From Antedon mediterranea (taxonomy: Eukaryota > Echinodermata > Crinoidea > Comatulida > Antedonidae): a stretch of DNA of 64,000 nt. The translations under genes and the position numbers were made by a program. The notes beneath the pieces were generated by a model. That model saw only the letters and a list, made by a program, of their open reading frames with translations, was not told where the DNA came from and did no database searches. Numbering within the stretch: the first letter of the stretch is position 1; the number at the start of each line of letters is the position of its first letter. This document shows positions 61,301-64,000 of the stretch, piece by piece. The DNA is taken from assembly GCF_964355755.1 (NCBI RefSeq), contig NC_092671.1:34553304-34617303 (forward strand). Direction: 5' to 3'.

Positions 61301-61579
61301 ATGAGTAGGGGTGTTCCCTGAGTAGGGGTGTTCCCTGAGTAGGGGTGTTCCCTGAGTAGGGGTGTTCCCATAGGAGAATTTCTACTGTATATCTATTTCA
61401 GTATTATCACTAAATTTAAATAAAATAAAACACTAAAAATAACTCACCAACGCATGTTTTGTCGTTGTTAACCAACTTTTGACCATCAGGGCATGAACAT
61501 ACTGCAGATGAATTATCAATGCCAGGAGAACAGATATCACTGCATCCTCCATTGAATGAATCACAAGGGCTTGAAGAAC
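24063..61579 (-). CDS. LRP2: LRP2 (megalin), C-terminal ~40%, 40 coding exons
   Basis: This is a giant endocytic receptor of the LDL-receptor family, single-pass in the plasma membrane, which in vertebrates takes up vitamin carriers, lipoproteins and hormones at epithelial surfaces. What is seen: 40 exons with GT-AG borders and unbroken phase, total 5,795 coding bases, about 1,930 residues. Most module exons are phase 1-1. Module order is EGF, 10 class A, 2 EGF, propeller, EGF, 11 class A, 2 EGF, propeller, EGF, stalk, transmembrane helix, tail with FENPGY and C-terminal SDM. Family knowledge: LRP1 and LRP2 both end with clusters of 10 and 11 class A repeats, but LRP1 has six EGF modules before the membrane and LRP2 has one; the tail also resembles vertebrate megalin. 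Human LRP2 is about 4,655 residues, so roughly 41% is here. The largest introns are W16-W17 (5.8 kb, LINE-filled) and W4-W5 (2.7 kb). Confidence 0.95.
24589..24835. repeat. Duplicated ~120-bp segment
   Basis: Two copies (about 24607-24716 and 24729-24835) share GGCCAAACACTATTCAGGGA and ATCACTTTTTATCAAATCTC. W39-W40 intron. The AGGGGACT words recall the 17-bp array at 61.3 kb. Confidence 0.75.
24957..25050 (-). CDS. LRP2: LRP2 exon W39: proximal cytoplasmic tail
   Basis: Phase 2-0, 94 bases. Contains [17 protein letters not shown], which resembles the conserved VTFRSG stretch that I recall from the proximal tail of vertebrate megalin. Confidence 0.88.
25395..25494 (-). CDS. LRP2: LRP2 exon W38: transmembrane segment
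   Basis: Phase 1-2, 100 bases. A run of about 25 hydrophobic residues beginning [13 protein letters not shown], closed by the stop-transfer KKRRS. Marks the switch from ectodomain to cytosol. Confidence 0.93.
25545..25686. mobile_element. MITE copy, same TA family, left end lost
   Basis: Internal TTTGGGCATATCACTAC words and right end AGTTTGATAGTGTAGACAAA; no left terminal repeat. W37-W38 region. Confidence 0.65.
25713..25955 (+). repeat. 3' end of an interspersed element with (AAAC)n tail
   Basis: Matches 15121-15385 over its length. Ends AATAAAACAAACAAACAAAC, the look of a retroposon 3' end. Lies between W37 and W38. Confidence 0.75.
26030..26070 (-). CDS. LRP2: LRP2 exon W37: stalk micro-exon
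   Basis: Phase 2-1, 41 bases. Encodes [13 protein letters not shown], a hydrophilic stalk. Acceptor TGTAG, donor GTGTGT. Skipping W36 and W37 together (93 bases) keeps the frame. Confidence 0.75.
26340..26391 (-). CDS. LRP2: LRP2 exon W36: stalk micro-exon
   Basis: Phase 1-2, 52 bases. Encodes [14 protein letters not shown]-like stalk sequence, threonine- and proline-rich. Acceptor TTAAG, donor GTAAGT. Too short to recognise alone; supported by phase and by the next exon. Confidence 0.8.
26948..27091 (-). CDS. LRP2: LRP2 exon W35: single membrane-proximal EGF module
   Basis: Phase 1-1, 144 bases. Starts [12 protein letters not shown]; contains [15 protein letters not shown]. Being the only EGF after the last propeller, it separates LRP2 from LRP1. 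Confidence 0.93.
27142..27245. mobile_element. MITE copy, same TA family, right end lost
   Basis: Begins AAGCTTTGTCTACACTATCA after TA and runs into GATGTGGCCAAATA. No right terminal repeat. W34-W35 intron. Confidence 0.65.
27694..27885 (-). CDS. LRP2: LRP2 exon W34: end of propeller B
   Basis: Phase 1-1, 192 bases. Contains [15 protein letters not shown], the blade in which YWTD usually reads F-E-x-x-x-Y-W, then [13 protein letters not shown]. Propeller B totals about 286 residues. Confidence 0.93.
28340..28352. repeat. Poly-C run
   Basis: Thirteen C followed by ACCCC units; sequencing length may be unreliable here. Confidence 0.9.
28492..28725 (-). mobile_element. tRNA-like SINE with duplicated 3' segment
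   Basis: Minus strand has TGGCGCAACGGTTGAAGCG (A-box-like) and GAGTTCAAGATCG (B-box-like) at 28640-28725. Next to it a segment with CTCGAG and GATGATATTGACTGTGTAAT is repeated twice about 70 bp apart (28493 and 28562). Confidence 0.5.
29181..29325. repeat. Near-perfect palindrome, 65-bp arms
   Basis: Arms 29181-29246 and 29261-29325 pair with only a few mismatches around a 14-base loop. No tandem or coding explanation; possibly a foldback MITE. In the W33-W34 intron, 55 bases from the W33 donor. Confidence 0.85.
29381..29607 (-). CDS. LRP2: LRP2 exon W33: propeller B blades
   Basis: Phase 2-1, 227 bases. Motifs [24 protein letters not shown] and [10 protein letters not shown]. Its donor is 55 bases from a near-perfect palindrome (29181-29325). 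Confidence 0.95.
29750..29840 (-). mobile_element. Degraded SINE copy (same family)
   Basis: Minus strand reads GGAGCTGTAACTTGGTTG then CCAGGGTTTAAAACTGACC, the A- and B-box regions with changes. Ends about 70 bases from W32. Confidence 0.6.
29911..30081 (-). CDS. LRP2: LRP2 exon W32: propeller B blade
   Basis: Phase 2-2, 171 bases, the same length and phase as W15 in propeller A. Blade motif NIFWTDQG; ends [10 protein letters not shown]. Confidence 0.93.
30131..30294. mobile_element. MITE copy, same TA family
   Basis: Left GTGTACACTATCAAAGTTTA, right AGTTTGATAG-TAGACAGAGC. Internally three copies of a 21-bp unit with ATTTGGGCATATCACTGCC. W31-W32 intron. Confidence 0.7.
30332..30470 (-). 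CDS. LRP2: LRP2 exon W31: propeller B blade
   Basis: Phase 1-2, 139 bases. Blade motif ITYWIDAG; ends SIAVDWIGQ, the G-x-A-x-D-W blade-start motif. Confidence 0.92.
31062..31190 (-). CDS. LRP2: LRP2 exon W30: start of YWTD beta-propeller B
   Basis: Phase 1-1, 129 bases. Starts [17 protein letters not shown]. Propeller B is split over five exons where propeller A uses three. Confidence 0.9.
32782..32922 (-). CDS. LRP2: LRP2 exon W29: calcium-binding EGF module
   Basis: Phase 1-1, 141 bases. Begins [13 protein letters not shown] and contains [11 protein letters not shown]; unusually lysine- and aspartate-rich end (KTDKDKNQ). Confidence 0.92.
33990..34118 (-). CDS. LRP2: LRP2 exon W28: EGF-like module
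   Basis: Phase 1-1, 129 bases. Contains [20 protein letters not shown] and ends GKSCE. A SINE insertion begins about 40 bases upstream of its acceptor in the preceding intron (34159-34398). Confidence 0.92.
34159..34398 (+). mobile_element. tRNA-derived SINE
   Basis: Pol III A-box TAGCTTGGTGG near 34170, and B-box GGTTCAATCC at 34213-34222, then a unique body and a tail of about 30 A. It interrupts an older repeat whose uninterrupted copy is at about 57800-57865, which fixes both ends. Sits in the W27-W28 intron. Confidence 0.85.
35485..35604 (-). CDS. LRP2: LRP2 exon W27: divergent LDL receptor class A module (no. 11)
   Basis: Phase 1-1, 120 bases. Contains [19 protein letters not shown]: no tryptophan, and reduced acidic loop. 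Last class A module of the protein. Confidence 0.92.
36012..36146 (-). CDS. LRP2: LRP2 exon W26: divergent LDL receptor class A module (no. 10)
   Basis: Phase 1-1, 135 bases. Contains [18 protein letters not shown]; basic residues sit where the tryptophan would be. Confidence 0.92.
36225..36850. mobile_element. 626-bp DNA transposon with TTAA duplication
   Basis: Flanked by TTAA (36221-36224, 36851-36854). Ends AGACCCCTTCCCT and, reversed, AGCCCCATTCCCT. CpG-rich inside. TTAA targets point to a piggyBac- or Kolobok-type source; no open frame of note, so non-autonomous. W25-W26 intron. Confidence 0.75.
36985..37361. repeat. 44-bp tandem array
   Basis: About 8.5 direct copies of a 44-bp unit starting TTGATCAAGAGCAGCTCATG, starts 36985, 37029, 37073, 37117, 37161, 37205, 37249 and so on. 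Ends 18 bases from the W25 donor; each unit has a GTAAG on the gene strand. Confidence 0.92.
37380..37517 (-). CDS. LRP2: LRP2 exon W25: LDL receptor class A module (no. 9)
   Basis: Phase 1-1, 138 bases. Contains [18 protein letters not shown]. Its donor is 19 bases from a 44-bp tandem array in the next intron. Confidence 0.93.
38006..38122 (-). CDS. LRP2: LRP2 exon W24: LDL receptor class A module (no. 8)
   Basis: Phase 1-1, 117 bases. Contains [18 protein letters not shown]; tyrosine replaces tryptophan. Confidence 0.93.
38370..38690 (-). mobile_element. Serine-tRNA-like SINE pair
   Basis: Two minus-strand heads, GAGTGGCCAAGCAGTTTAGAC (about 38500-38526) and GAGTGGCCGAGCGGTTAAGAC (about 38652-38682), share a serine-tRNA-like A box and a GTAATTACG stretch. 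Two staggered copies in the W23-W24 intron. Confidence 0.6.
38712..38831 (-). CDS. LRP2: LRP2 exon W23: LDL receptor class A module (no. 7)
   Basis: Phase 1-1, 120 bases. Contains [19 protein letters not shown], a complete signature. A serine-tRNA-like SINE lies just beyond its donor. Confidence 0.93.
39342..39461 (-). CDS. LRP2: LRP2 exon W22: LDL receptor class A module (no. 6)
   Basis: Phase 1-1, 120 bases. Contains [19 protein letters not shown]; glutamate replaces the serine of SDE. Confidence 0.93.
40208..40333 (-). CDS. LRP2: LRP2 exon W21: LDL receptor class A module (no. 5)
   Basis: Phase 1-1, 126 bases. Contains [19 protein letters not shown]: phenylalanine for tryptophan and CNG for CDG. 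Confidence 0.92.
40808..40927 (-). CDS. LRP2: LRP2 exon W20: LDL receptor class A module (no. 4)
   Basis: Phase 1-1, 120 bases. Contains [19 protein letters not shown], a complete signature. Confidence 0.93.
41523..41648 (-). CDS. LRP2: LRP2 exon W19: LDL receptor class A module (no. 3)
   Basis: Phase 1-1, 126 bases. Contains [20 protein letters not shown]; asparagine-valine replaces the tryptophan pair. Donor GTGAGT. Confidence 0.92.
41866..41880. repeat. Poly-G run
   Basis: Fifteen consecutive G in the W18-W19 intron. Confidence 0.9.
41995..42080 (+). repeat. Short dispersed 3'-end repeat
   Basis: GCAAAGCGCTTAGAAACCTTG then TATTATGCACTATAAAAGA. A diverged match (AGCGCATAGAGACT...GCGCTATATAAA) lies at about 942-1005. 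Confidence 0.45.
42091..42207 (-). CDS. LRP2: LRP2 exon W18: LDL receptor class A module (no. 2 of eleven)
   Basis: Phase 1-1, 117 bases. Calcium-box [16 protein letters not shown]; the tryptophan position is tyrosine-valine (TYVCDG). Similar wording to W25. Confidence 0.93.
42350..42610 (-). CDS. LRP2: LRP2 exon W17: EGF module plus class A module (cluster of eleven, no. 1)
   Basis: Phase 1-1, 261 bases: the only exon here that carries two modules. The EGF starts [15 protein letters not shown]; the class A part has [17 protein letters not shown]. Its acceptor (GTAG) lies 16 bases from the 5' end of a LINE, so its branch site now appears to fall inside the insertion. Confidence 0.95.
42615..42626. 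repeat. LINE target-site duplication, copy next to W17 acceptor
   Basis: AAATAAAATTAC, identical to 47949-47960 beyond the A-rich tail. It lies immediately upstream of the W17 acceptor on the gene strand. Confidence 0.85.
43038..43607 (+). CDS. LINE ORF1, nucleic-acid-binding protein
   Basis: 189 residues, complete, ATG to TAA. Residues about 5-50 form a charged heptad-like coiled coil ([20 protein letters not shown]). The middle has [10 protein letters not shown] and VSHRIG followed by RPIIVRF, the pattern of the RRM-like domain in L1-type ORF1 (Transposase_22 family). Such proteins coat the element RNA as chaperones. Separated from ORF2 by 194 bases. No frame break is visible. Confidence 0.85.
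   Translation: MAPKLDVDKLKKDLLQELTTSITETLNKAFDKLQEQISNIETRLDYLEQYSRRNNLRFYGLQDSTKSTDDLVAEVIRDKMGITFKSDDIEVSHRIGPITEKPRPIIVRFNSIRTRNNVFAAKSKLKGMPVYISEDLTKANFNLFWKVRHHDGVQRAWTNRCKIWALCKGEEKPKHIKNENDFERLIAEH
43871..43894 (+). other. 2A-like motif at the ORF2 N-terminus
   Basis: ORF2 residues 24-31 read DIHPNPGP after a hydrophobic stretch (LMCMLLMCG). Ribosome-skipping 2A peptides end in D-V/I-E-x-N-P-G-P; here the glutamate is histidine, so activity is uncertain. APE-type LINEs of sea urchins and other invertebrates are known to carry 2A-like sequences at this position. Confidence 0.6.
45175..45895. mobile_element. Non-autonomous DNA transposon nested in LINE ORF2
   Basis: 721 bp with imperfect terminal inverted repeats: left GGGCCTGTTCGTA, right end reversed GGTCGTGTTCGTA (11 of 13), with weaker similarity continuing inward. 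Flanked by ATA at 45172-45174 and 45896-45898. Much more CpG-rich than its host. Two open frames overlap on opposite strands (45227-45664 plus, 45361-45660 minus) and neither is recognisable as a transposase. A PIF/Harbinger-like origin is possible from the 3-bp duplication and GGGCCTGTT ends, but ATA is not the usual TWA. Confidence 0.75.
47872..47915 (+). other. LINE 3' UTR stem-loop
   Basis: Two stacked perfect stems: GAGGCGCCTT (47872-47881) with AAGGCGCCTC (47906-47915), and inside it AAGATGG with CCATCTT, loop TT. Likely the 3' RNA structure recognised by the element's reverse transcriptase. Confidence 0.75.
47949..47960. repeat. LINE target-site duplication, second copy
   Basis: AAATAAAATTAC directly after the poly-A tail. 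The two exact 12-base copies define the ends of the LINE. Confidence 0.85.
48375..48595 (-). CDS. LRP2: LRP2 exon W16: end of YWTD propeller A
   Basis: Phase 2-1, 221 bases. Blade motif TLYWTDWN followed by [13 protein letters not shown]. Propeller A is about 261 residues on three exons. Followed by the LINE-bearing intron of 5.8 kb. Confidence 0.95.
48690..48900 (-). repeat. LINE 3' end, reverse orientation
   Basis: On the minus strand the segment ends in TGCAATAAAGTTCTATTCGT followed by ATTCGT repeats. A similar CGTATTCGTATT occurs at 28267. Confidence 0.5.
49037..49145 (-). mobile_element. Degraded SINE copy (same family)
   Basis: Reversed B-box GGATTGAACCCCGG near 49112 and the CTCACTTGAGGCTTAAA body match the 34.2-kb SINE. 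W15-W16 intron. Confidence 0.65.
49281..49451 (-). CDS. LRP2: LRP2 exon W15: middle of YWTD propeller A
   Basis: Phase 2-2, 171 bases. Blade motifs HVYWTDWG and KLYWVDAH, with WPNGLTI between. Joins W14 and W16 in frame. Confidence 0.95.
49657..50047 (-). CDS. LRP2: LRP2 exon W14: first part of YWTD beta-propeller A
   Basis: Phase 1-2, 391 bases, the largest coding exon here. Starts [16 protein letters not shown]. Blade motifs RIYFADV and KVYWVDQ, with [13 protein letters not shown] between them, are hallmarks of LDL-receptor propeller blades, which drive acid release of ligand in endosomes. Confidence 0.95.
50092..50370. repeat. 21-bp tandem array of splice-like units
   Basis: About 13 imperfect copies of GTTTACCTGTATGTAAATTCA. 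On the gene strand each reads TTTACATACAG|GTAAAC, close to a splice acceptor and donor back to back. It fills most of the 352-base W13-W14 intron. Confidence 0.9.
50400..50531 (-). CDS. LRP2: LRP2 exon W13: calcium-binding EGF module
   Basis: Phase 1-1, 132 bases. Begins [11 protein letters not shown]; contains [17 protein letters not shown]. Its 352-base downstream intron is mostly a 21-bp tandem array of splice-like units (see findings). Confidence 0.93.
50847..50972 (-). CDS. LRP2: LRP2 exon W12: calcium-binding EGF module
   Basis: Phase 1-1, 126 bases. Begins [12 protein letters not shown], the D/N-x-N-E-C start of calcium-binding EGF, and continues with [16 protein letters not shown]. 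Confidence 0.93.
51274..51396 (-). CDS. LRP2: LRP2 exon W11: divergent LDL receptor class A module (no. 10)
   Basis: Phase 1-1, 123 bases. Six cysteines and SDE are kept, but the central acidic loop reads [15 protein letters not shown], without tryptophan and with fewer acidic residues. Last class A module of its cluster. Confidence 0.92.
51734..51893. mobile_element. MITE, TA-flanked, complete copy
   Basis: Terminal inverted repeats AAGC-CTGTCTACACTATCAAAC, with TA on both sides (51732-51733 and 51894-51895). The inside repeats a TATGGTAGTGATGTGCCCA word. TA flanks suggest a Tc1/mariner-type source. W10-W11 intron. Confidence 0.8.
52016..52132 (-). CDS. LRP2: LRP2 exon W10: LDL receptor class A module (no. 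9)
   Basis: Phase 1-1, 117 bases. Contains [18 protein letters not shown]. Only about 120 bases from a MITE copy (51734-51893). Confidence 0.93.
52466..52585 (-). CDS. LRP2: LRP2 exon W9: LDL receptor class A module (no. 8)
   Basis: Phase 1-1, 120 bases. Contains [19 protein letters not shown]. Acceptor TGTAG, donor GTATGT. Confidence 0.93.
52630..52785 (-). mobile_element. Short repeat with GTGGTGTAAC ends, copy 1
   Basis: Shares GCTCACTGGCTAAACTC and an AGAGCATG core with copies at 57079 and 58679. Ends GTGGTGTAAC / (reversed) AGTAGCGTAAT. Confidence 0.65.
52932..53063 (-). CDS. LRP2: LRP2 exon W8: LDL receptor class A module (no. 7)
   Basis: Phase 1-1, 132 bases. Insertion between cysteines 2 and 3 (TTPKPGFSR). 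The calcium-box reads CEDAEDE, with glutamate in place of serine in SDE. Confidence 0.92.
53604..53738 (-). CDS. LRP2: LRP2 exon W7: LDL receptor class A module (no. 6)
   Basis: Phase 1-1, 135 bases. Contains [19 protein letters not shown], with a slightly long acidic spacer (DDTAGD) before the last cysteine. Confidence 0.93.
53951..54019. mobile_element. Small palindromic MITE remnant
   Basis: TTTAGACCAGAGTT (53958-53971) pairs with AACTCCGGTCTAAA (54006-54019). The left end GGGCCTGTT matches that of the 721-bp element in the LINE. W6-W7 intron. Confidence 0.45.
54238..54363 (-). CDS. LRP2: LRP2 exon W6: LDL receptor class A module (no. 5)
   Basis: Phase 1-1, 126 bases. Contains [13 protein letters not shown] followed by EDSSDEP. 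The donor is GTACGA, weaker than the GTAAGT of most neighbours. Confidence 0.92.
54833..55020. mobile_element. Rearranged SINE pieces, head to head
   Basis: A minus-strand SINE part (54833-54936) abuts a second inverted part; the arms at 54916-54936 and 54942-54962 are a perfect 21-bp inverted repeat around ACATGCTTGCCTTCCAAT. Confidence 0.65.
55115..55243 (-). CDS. LRP2: LRP2 exon W5: LDL receptor class A module (no. 4)
   Basis: Phase 1-1, 129 bases. Calcium-box [13 protein letters not shown]; tyrosine replaces tryptophan (TYYCDG). Lies 2.7 kb from W4 across a repeat-rich intron. Confidence 0.93.
56344..56586. mobile_element. Hairpin-ended MITE-like repeat
   Basis: Inverted arms CGTACATAAGTTGGG (56344-56366) and CCCAACTTATGTACG (56562-56586) enclose about 195 bp. 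True outer ends unclear. W4-W5 intron. Confidence 0.5.
57079..57224 (+). mobile_element. Short repeat with GTGGTGTAAC ends, copy 2
   Basis: Starts CAGTGGTGTAACAGCTATGA, then CACTCGCTAAACCCAG; ends CCTTAGGCCACTG, a decayed reverse of the start. W4-W5 intron. Confidence 0.65.
57907..58029 (-). CDS. LRP2: LRP2 exon W4: divergent LDL receptor class A module (no. 3)
   Basis: Phase 1-1, 123 bases. Six cysteines are kept, but the usual tryptophan before CD is valine ([10 protein letters not shown]) and the SDE motif reads TDE after a short insertion (ANATDEIDC). Ligand contacts may be weakened. Confidence 0.92.
58679..58820 (+). mobile_element. Short repeat with GTGGTGTAAC ends, copy 3
   Basis: Starts AGTGGCGTAACAACTATGAG and ends GCGTTACACCGCT, an inverted pair. 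W3-W4 intron. Confidence 0.65.
59008..59124 (-). CDS. LRP2: LRP2 exon W3: LDL receptor class A module (no. 2)
   Basis: Phase 1-1, 117 bases. Calcium-box [13 protein letters not shown] with tryptophan before the fourth cysteine (YAWRCD). Donor GTAAGT. Confidence 0.93.
59314..59469 (-). mobile_element. SINE copy (same family as 34159), B-box region deleted
   Basis: On the minus strand it reads the same GTGGAGCTG head, GCTTGCCTTCCAAT middle, TAAATTATTAAATAGTTTAT body and A-rich tail as the 34.2-kb copy, but about 50 bases around the B box are missing. Confidence 0.75.
59947..60075 (-). CDS. LRP2: LRP2 exon W2: LDL receptor class A module (cluster of ten, no. 1)
   Basis: Phase 1-1, 129 bases. 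Six cysteines with calcium-box [13 protein letters not shown]. Full hydrophobic and acidic signature (IPDLWVCD). Confidence 0.93.
60150..60276. mobile_element. MITE copy, same TA family
   Basis: Begins AAGATCTGTCTACACTATCAA after TA and ends GACAGAGCTT. The right repeat has lost part of GATAGTGT. W1-W2 intron. Confidence 0.75.
61248..61367. repeat. 17-bp tandem array
   Basis: About seven copies of CCCTGAGTAGGGGTGTT with single-base changes, 80 bases downstream of W1. Confidence 0.9.
61448..61579 (-). CDS. LRP2: LRP2 exon W1: EGF-like module
   Basis: Phase 1-1 exon, 132 bases. Six cysteines in EGF spacing, starting [12 protein letters not shown] and ending NDKTCV. This is the EGF that closes the preceding propeller, whose exons lie upstream of the window. 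Acceptor CTAG, donor GTGAGT. Confidence 0.9.
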
Positions 61580-61904
61580 CTAGACAAATAGAGAGATATT
61601 TTGTAATTAATAATTTATATTAATTGTACTACACTGATCTAAAGTCAGAAACAGTGATGTTATACTAAAATCTCTGTCCACTCAAAATGTTCATCAATCA
61701 GTGTTCTTCCGAAGCAGGGATTCGCTGGAAATAAGAAAGTTTTCAGATGAGATTTGAAAGCGGTATTTAAAAAAAAAACTAAATTAATTTAAGACTTATA
61801 ATAAGAATAATAAGTCAATAATTCTTCTTCTTCTGCAGTTAATTAATTTTTTTTTTACTGTAATAATGTATGATTTTAGTTTGTTGCAGTAGTTGAAAGC
61901 TTAT

Positions 61905-62402
61905 GAATATTTTATGTGATAACAGTGTCGTCCTTCTATAGGTCAGTTATAGAGAGTGTAATAACGTATTCTTTAACGGTATGGTTCGGTAGCGCTACCG
62001 AAAATGAAAAGCGTGACCTAAATAGAATAGTCAAGACCGCATCGCGTATAATTGGATCTGCACAACTGCCTTTGGAGAACATATTTTCGGATCGTCTTCT
62101 GAAAAAGGCAGTGGCTATCAAAGATGATCAATTTCATCCGGCCTCTAGTATGTTCCAGTTGATGCGCAGCGGTCGGCGATTTCGTTCTATTAAGGCCAAT
62201 AAGGCACGATTTACAAATAGTTTCTTTCCAGGATCTATTAGAGCCTTAAATATGATGTAGACACTTTTTTTTTGTAATGTTTTTGTTTTTGAGTTCGTGT
62301 TGTGTCCGTTGGATATTGTGCTCCGCCAACAGAGCAAACAGAATTTCTATGTTTTTCCTAAAACAAATGATAATAAATGATACTTGACTTGACTTGACTT
62401 AT
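61905..62402 (+). pseudogene. 5'-truncated LINE fragment (reverse transcriptase C-terminus)
   Basis: An open frame from about 61916 to 62260 encodes SFYRSVIESVITYSLTVWFG, then KTASRIIGS, SGRRFRSIKA and NSFFPGSIRALN, the end of a common invertebrate/fish LINE reverse transcriptase. It is followed by about 140 bases of 3' UTR and a tail of ACTTG/TTGAC repeats (62381-62400). Different family from the 5.3-kb LINE. Lies in the intron upstream of W1, antisense to LRP2. Confidence 0.85.
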
Positions 62403-64000
62403 TTCTTTGCTAACATTTAAAATTACCTATACTGTATAATGGGGGAAAAAAGATAAATATTTATCTTTCACTGTATCATTAAAAATGGTTGTTATATTGA
62501 CCAATTATGCCTCTCTGACAAAGACCTATACAATAGCTGTACCATTATTGATTTTCTACCTAATGAACGACTGTACTGTGCAACCCACAGTACAGCTTTC
62601 ATATTATATATTCATTTATATCACAGAGTTCAGTCAATATTTTAAAATATGTATCTTTATTAATGGTTTCCTCAAGCTGAAGAATAGAATACAACTGTGT
62701 AACCTCAGTATGCATTGGCAATACAGCAGGTTGTAAGATAGCTTATTCTTATTCTGTACTGTATATCAATTGATGAATCAATTTGAATTACATACTTTAG
62801 TACTGTAAAAGGGGTCAACAGGTTGTGTAATAATTCAAATATCTACATGCAATAGTCACTAATGTTAATGTGTTTTGTGTATCAATTTTGTAGTTGTGTA
62901 ATGAGACTTATGGGAACACAGTCTCAATATGAGTTCACGAAAAAGAAATAAATAAAATACTATGTAAAGAAATAATTTTATAAGTGCAATATCATAAAAA
63001 GAAATCTGAAAAAATGTTATATACCTGTGAAGAAAAATTGTGATTCTACTTAAATTACATCATGTTTTTTTAATATTATGCACACAGCACTTTGTTTTCA
63101 ATCGGAAAAGAAAATGAATCCATTAGGCAGCATAAACAATGGCAATCAATACATTGTGTGGTTGTTTAATTTACTGTACAGTGTACATATCAGGTAACAT
63201 GAACTTGTCCATCTTTGAATAGTCTGTTTAGGTACACTGGCATTATGTCATGGAGGGATATGGTTTAAAACTGAATTTTAGGGCAAATGAAATTCTTTGC
63301 TACCATTCTATGGCCATGGAATTACTTGGGGAGTGTACTAGTGGTATATGATGAGCTCAGTAACAGTCAATCTTGCGTTTTACTACAAACACAGTAAACT
63401 ATTTATTTAAAACATTCTCATGTTTTGGTACATTGATTAAATATTGATAAACTATTAAAATAACGATTAATTAAAACGATTCCAATTATGCAATTTTGTA
63501 AGACTATTTTTTTTTTTTTTTTTTTTATCAACAAATACTGTAGCAAATATTAATTAGAAAGTCGTTTGATGAGATTTTTTATTACATTTTTTTATTTGTC
63601 CTTAATTATCATATTTTAATATAAAAGTAAAATTGTTAACAAATGGGGAAAACGATTGAATATGAAAGGGATTAACAGAGAGAAAAGGGGTGAGGCCAGA
63701 GGGTGTTTGATATTTAATCTGTTGTTACAACCTATTTTTATCTTTACAAACAGATGACAAACAATGCAACTAACAGTAAAACCTCAATATTAAATTAGTC
63801 ATACTCAATTCATCCACTTCTATTAATTACAATTGTCTATTTTTACTATTATAATGCCATTCTGATTCAAGCGTAACCCAAACATTTAGTCAATTGTGCA
63901 AGGGAAAGGCTATCACAAGGACAAAAATGTATAGTAATGCTTTTGTTTAATATCCATATTTATGATTTTTTTTATATATCAATTCAATATCAGATTTCAA
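62403..64000. other. Intron or upstream sequence, nothing recognised
   Basis: AT-rich with a T16-18 run near 63510. No class A, EGF or YWTD motif on either strand; earlier LRP2 exons must lie beyond 64000. Confidence 0.6.

Noticed and set aside
61132-61371. Minus-strand frame with a repeated [17 protein letters not shown] pattern
   Set aside because: It is the 17-bp tandem array read through; no homologue or signal recognised.
24063-61579. Identity as LRP1 or LRP1B
   Set aside because: Those have six EGF modules between the last propeller and the membrane. Here there is one, and the tail ends in a PDZ-type motif.

Overview
The window looks like nuclear DNA of an animal: strongly AT-rich, with short GT-AG-bounded coding exons separated by long introns, and full of interspersed repeats (tRNA-derived SINEs, non-LTR retrotransposons, MITEs). 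A marine invertebrate deuterostome, perhaps an echinoderm, is my best guess. It rests on the LRP2 gene, on a CR1/L2/Jockey-like LINE with a 2A-like NPGP motif, and on the abundance of the AGGCCT palindrome. The species cannot be named from the sequence.

The one host gene I can support is the 3' part of LRP2 (megalin) on the minus strand, from 61579 down to the stop codon at 24063. I placed 40 coding exons (named W1 to W40, 5' to 3' of the gene). All have GT-AG borders and their phases join without a break, giving about 1,930 residues. Order: one EGF module (W1); ten LDL-receptor class A modules (W2-W11); two EGF modules (W12-W13); a YWTD beta-propeller (W14-W16); an EGF module plus eleven class A modules (W17-W27); two EGF modules (W28-W29); a second propeller (W30-W34); one EGF module (W35); a short stalk on two tiny exons (W36-W37); a transmembrane exon (W38); and a cytoplasmic tail with FENPGY, PPAY and a C-terminal SDM (W39-W40). 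The 10 + 11 class A counts and the single EGF before the membrane fit LRP2 rather than LRP1. The 5' exons lie beyond the window.

The intron between W16 and W17 carries a 5.3-kb LINE on the plus strand with a 12-bp target-site duplication. Its second ORF is broken by a 721-bp DNA transposon and by a one-base frameshift. The LINE sits only 16 bp from the W17 splice acceptor and seems to supply its branch site. Other introns hold SINEs, a TA-flanked MITE family, a TTAA-flanked 626-bp element, 17-, 21- and 44-bp tandem arrays, and a near-perfect palindrome with 65-bp arms.

From 1 to about 23,700 I see no convincing gene. That region is AT-rich intergenic DNA with tandem repeats, old LINE/SINE ends, a patch of CRE palindromes near 22.3 kb, and a CpG-rich patch near 6.2 kb. 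From 61580 to 64000 is intron or upstream sequence with a degraded LINE fragment.
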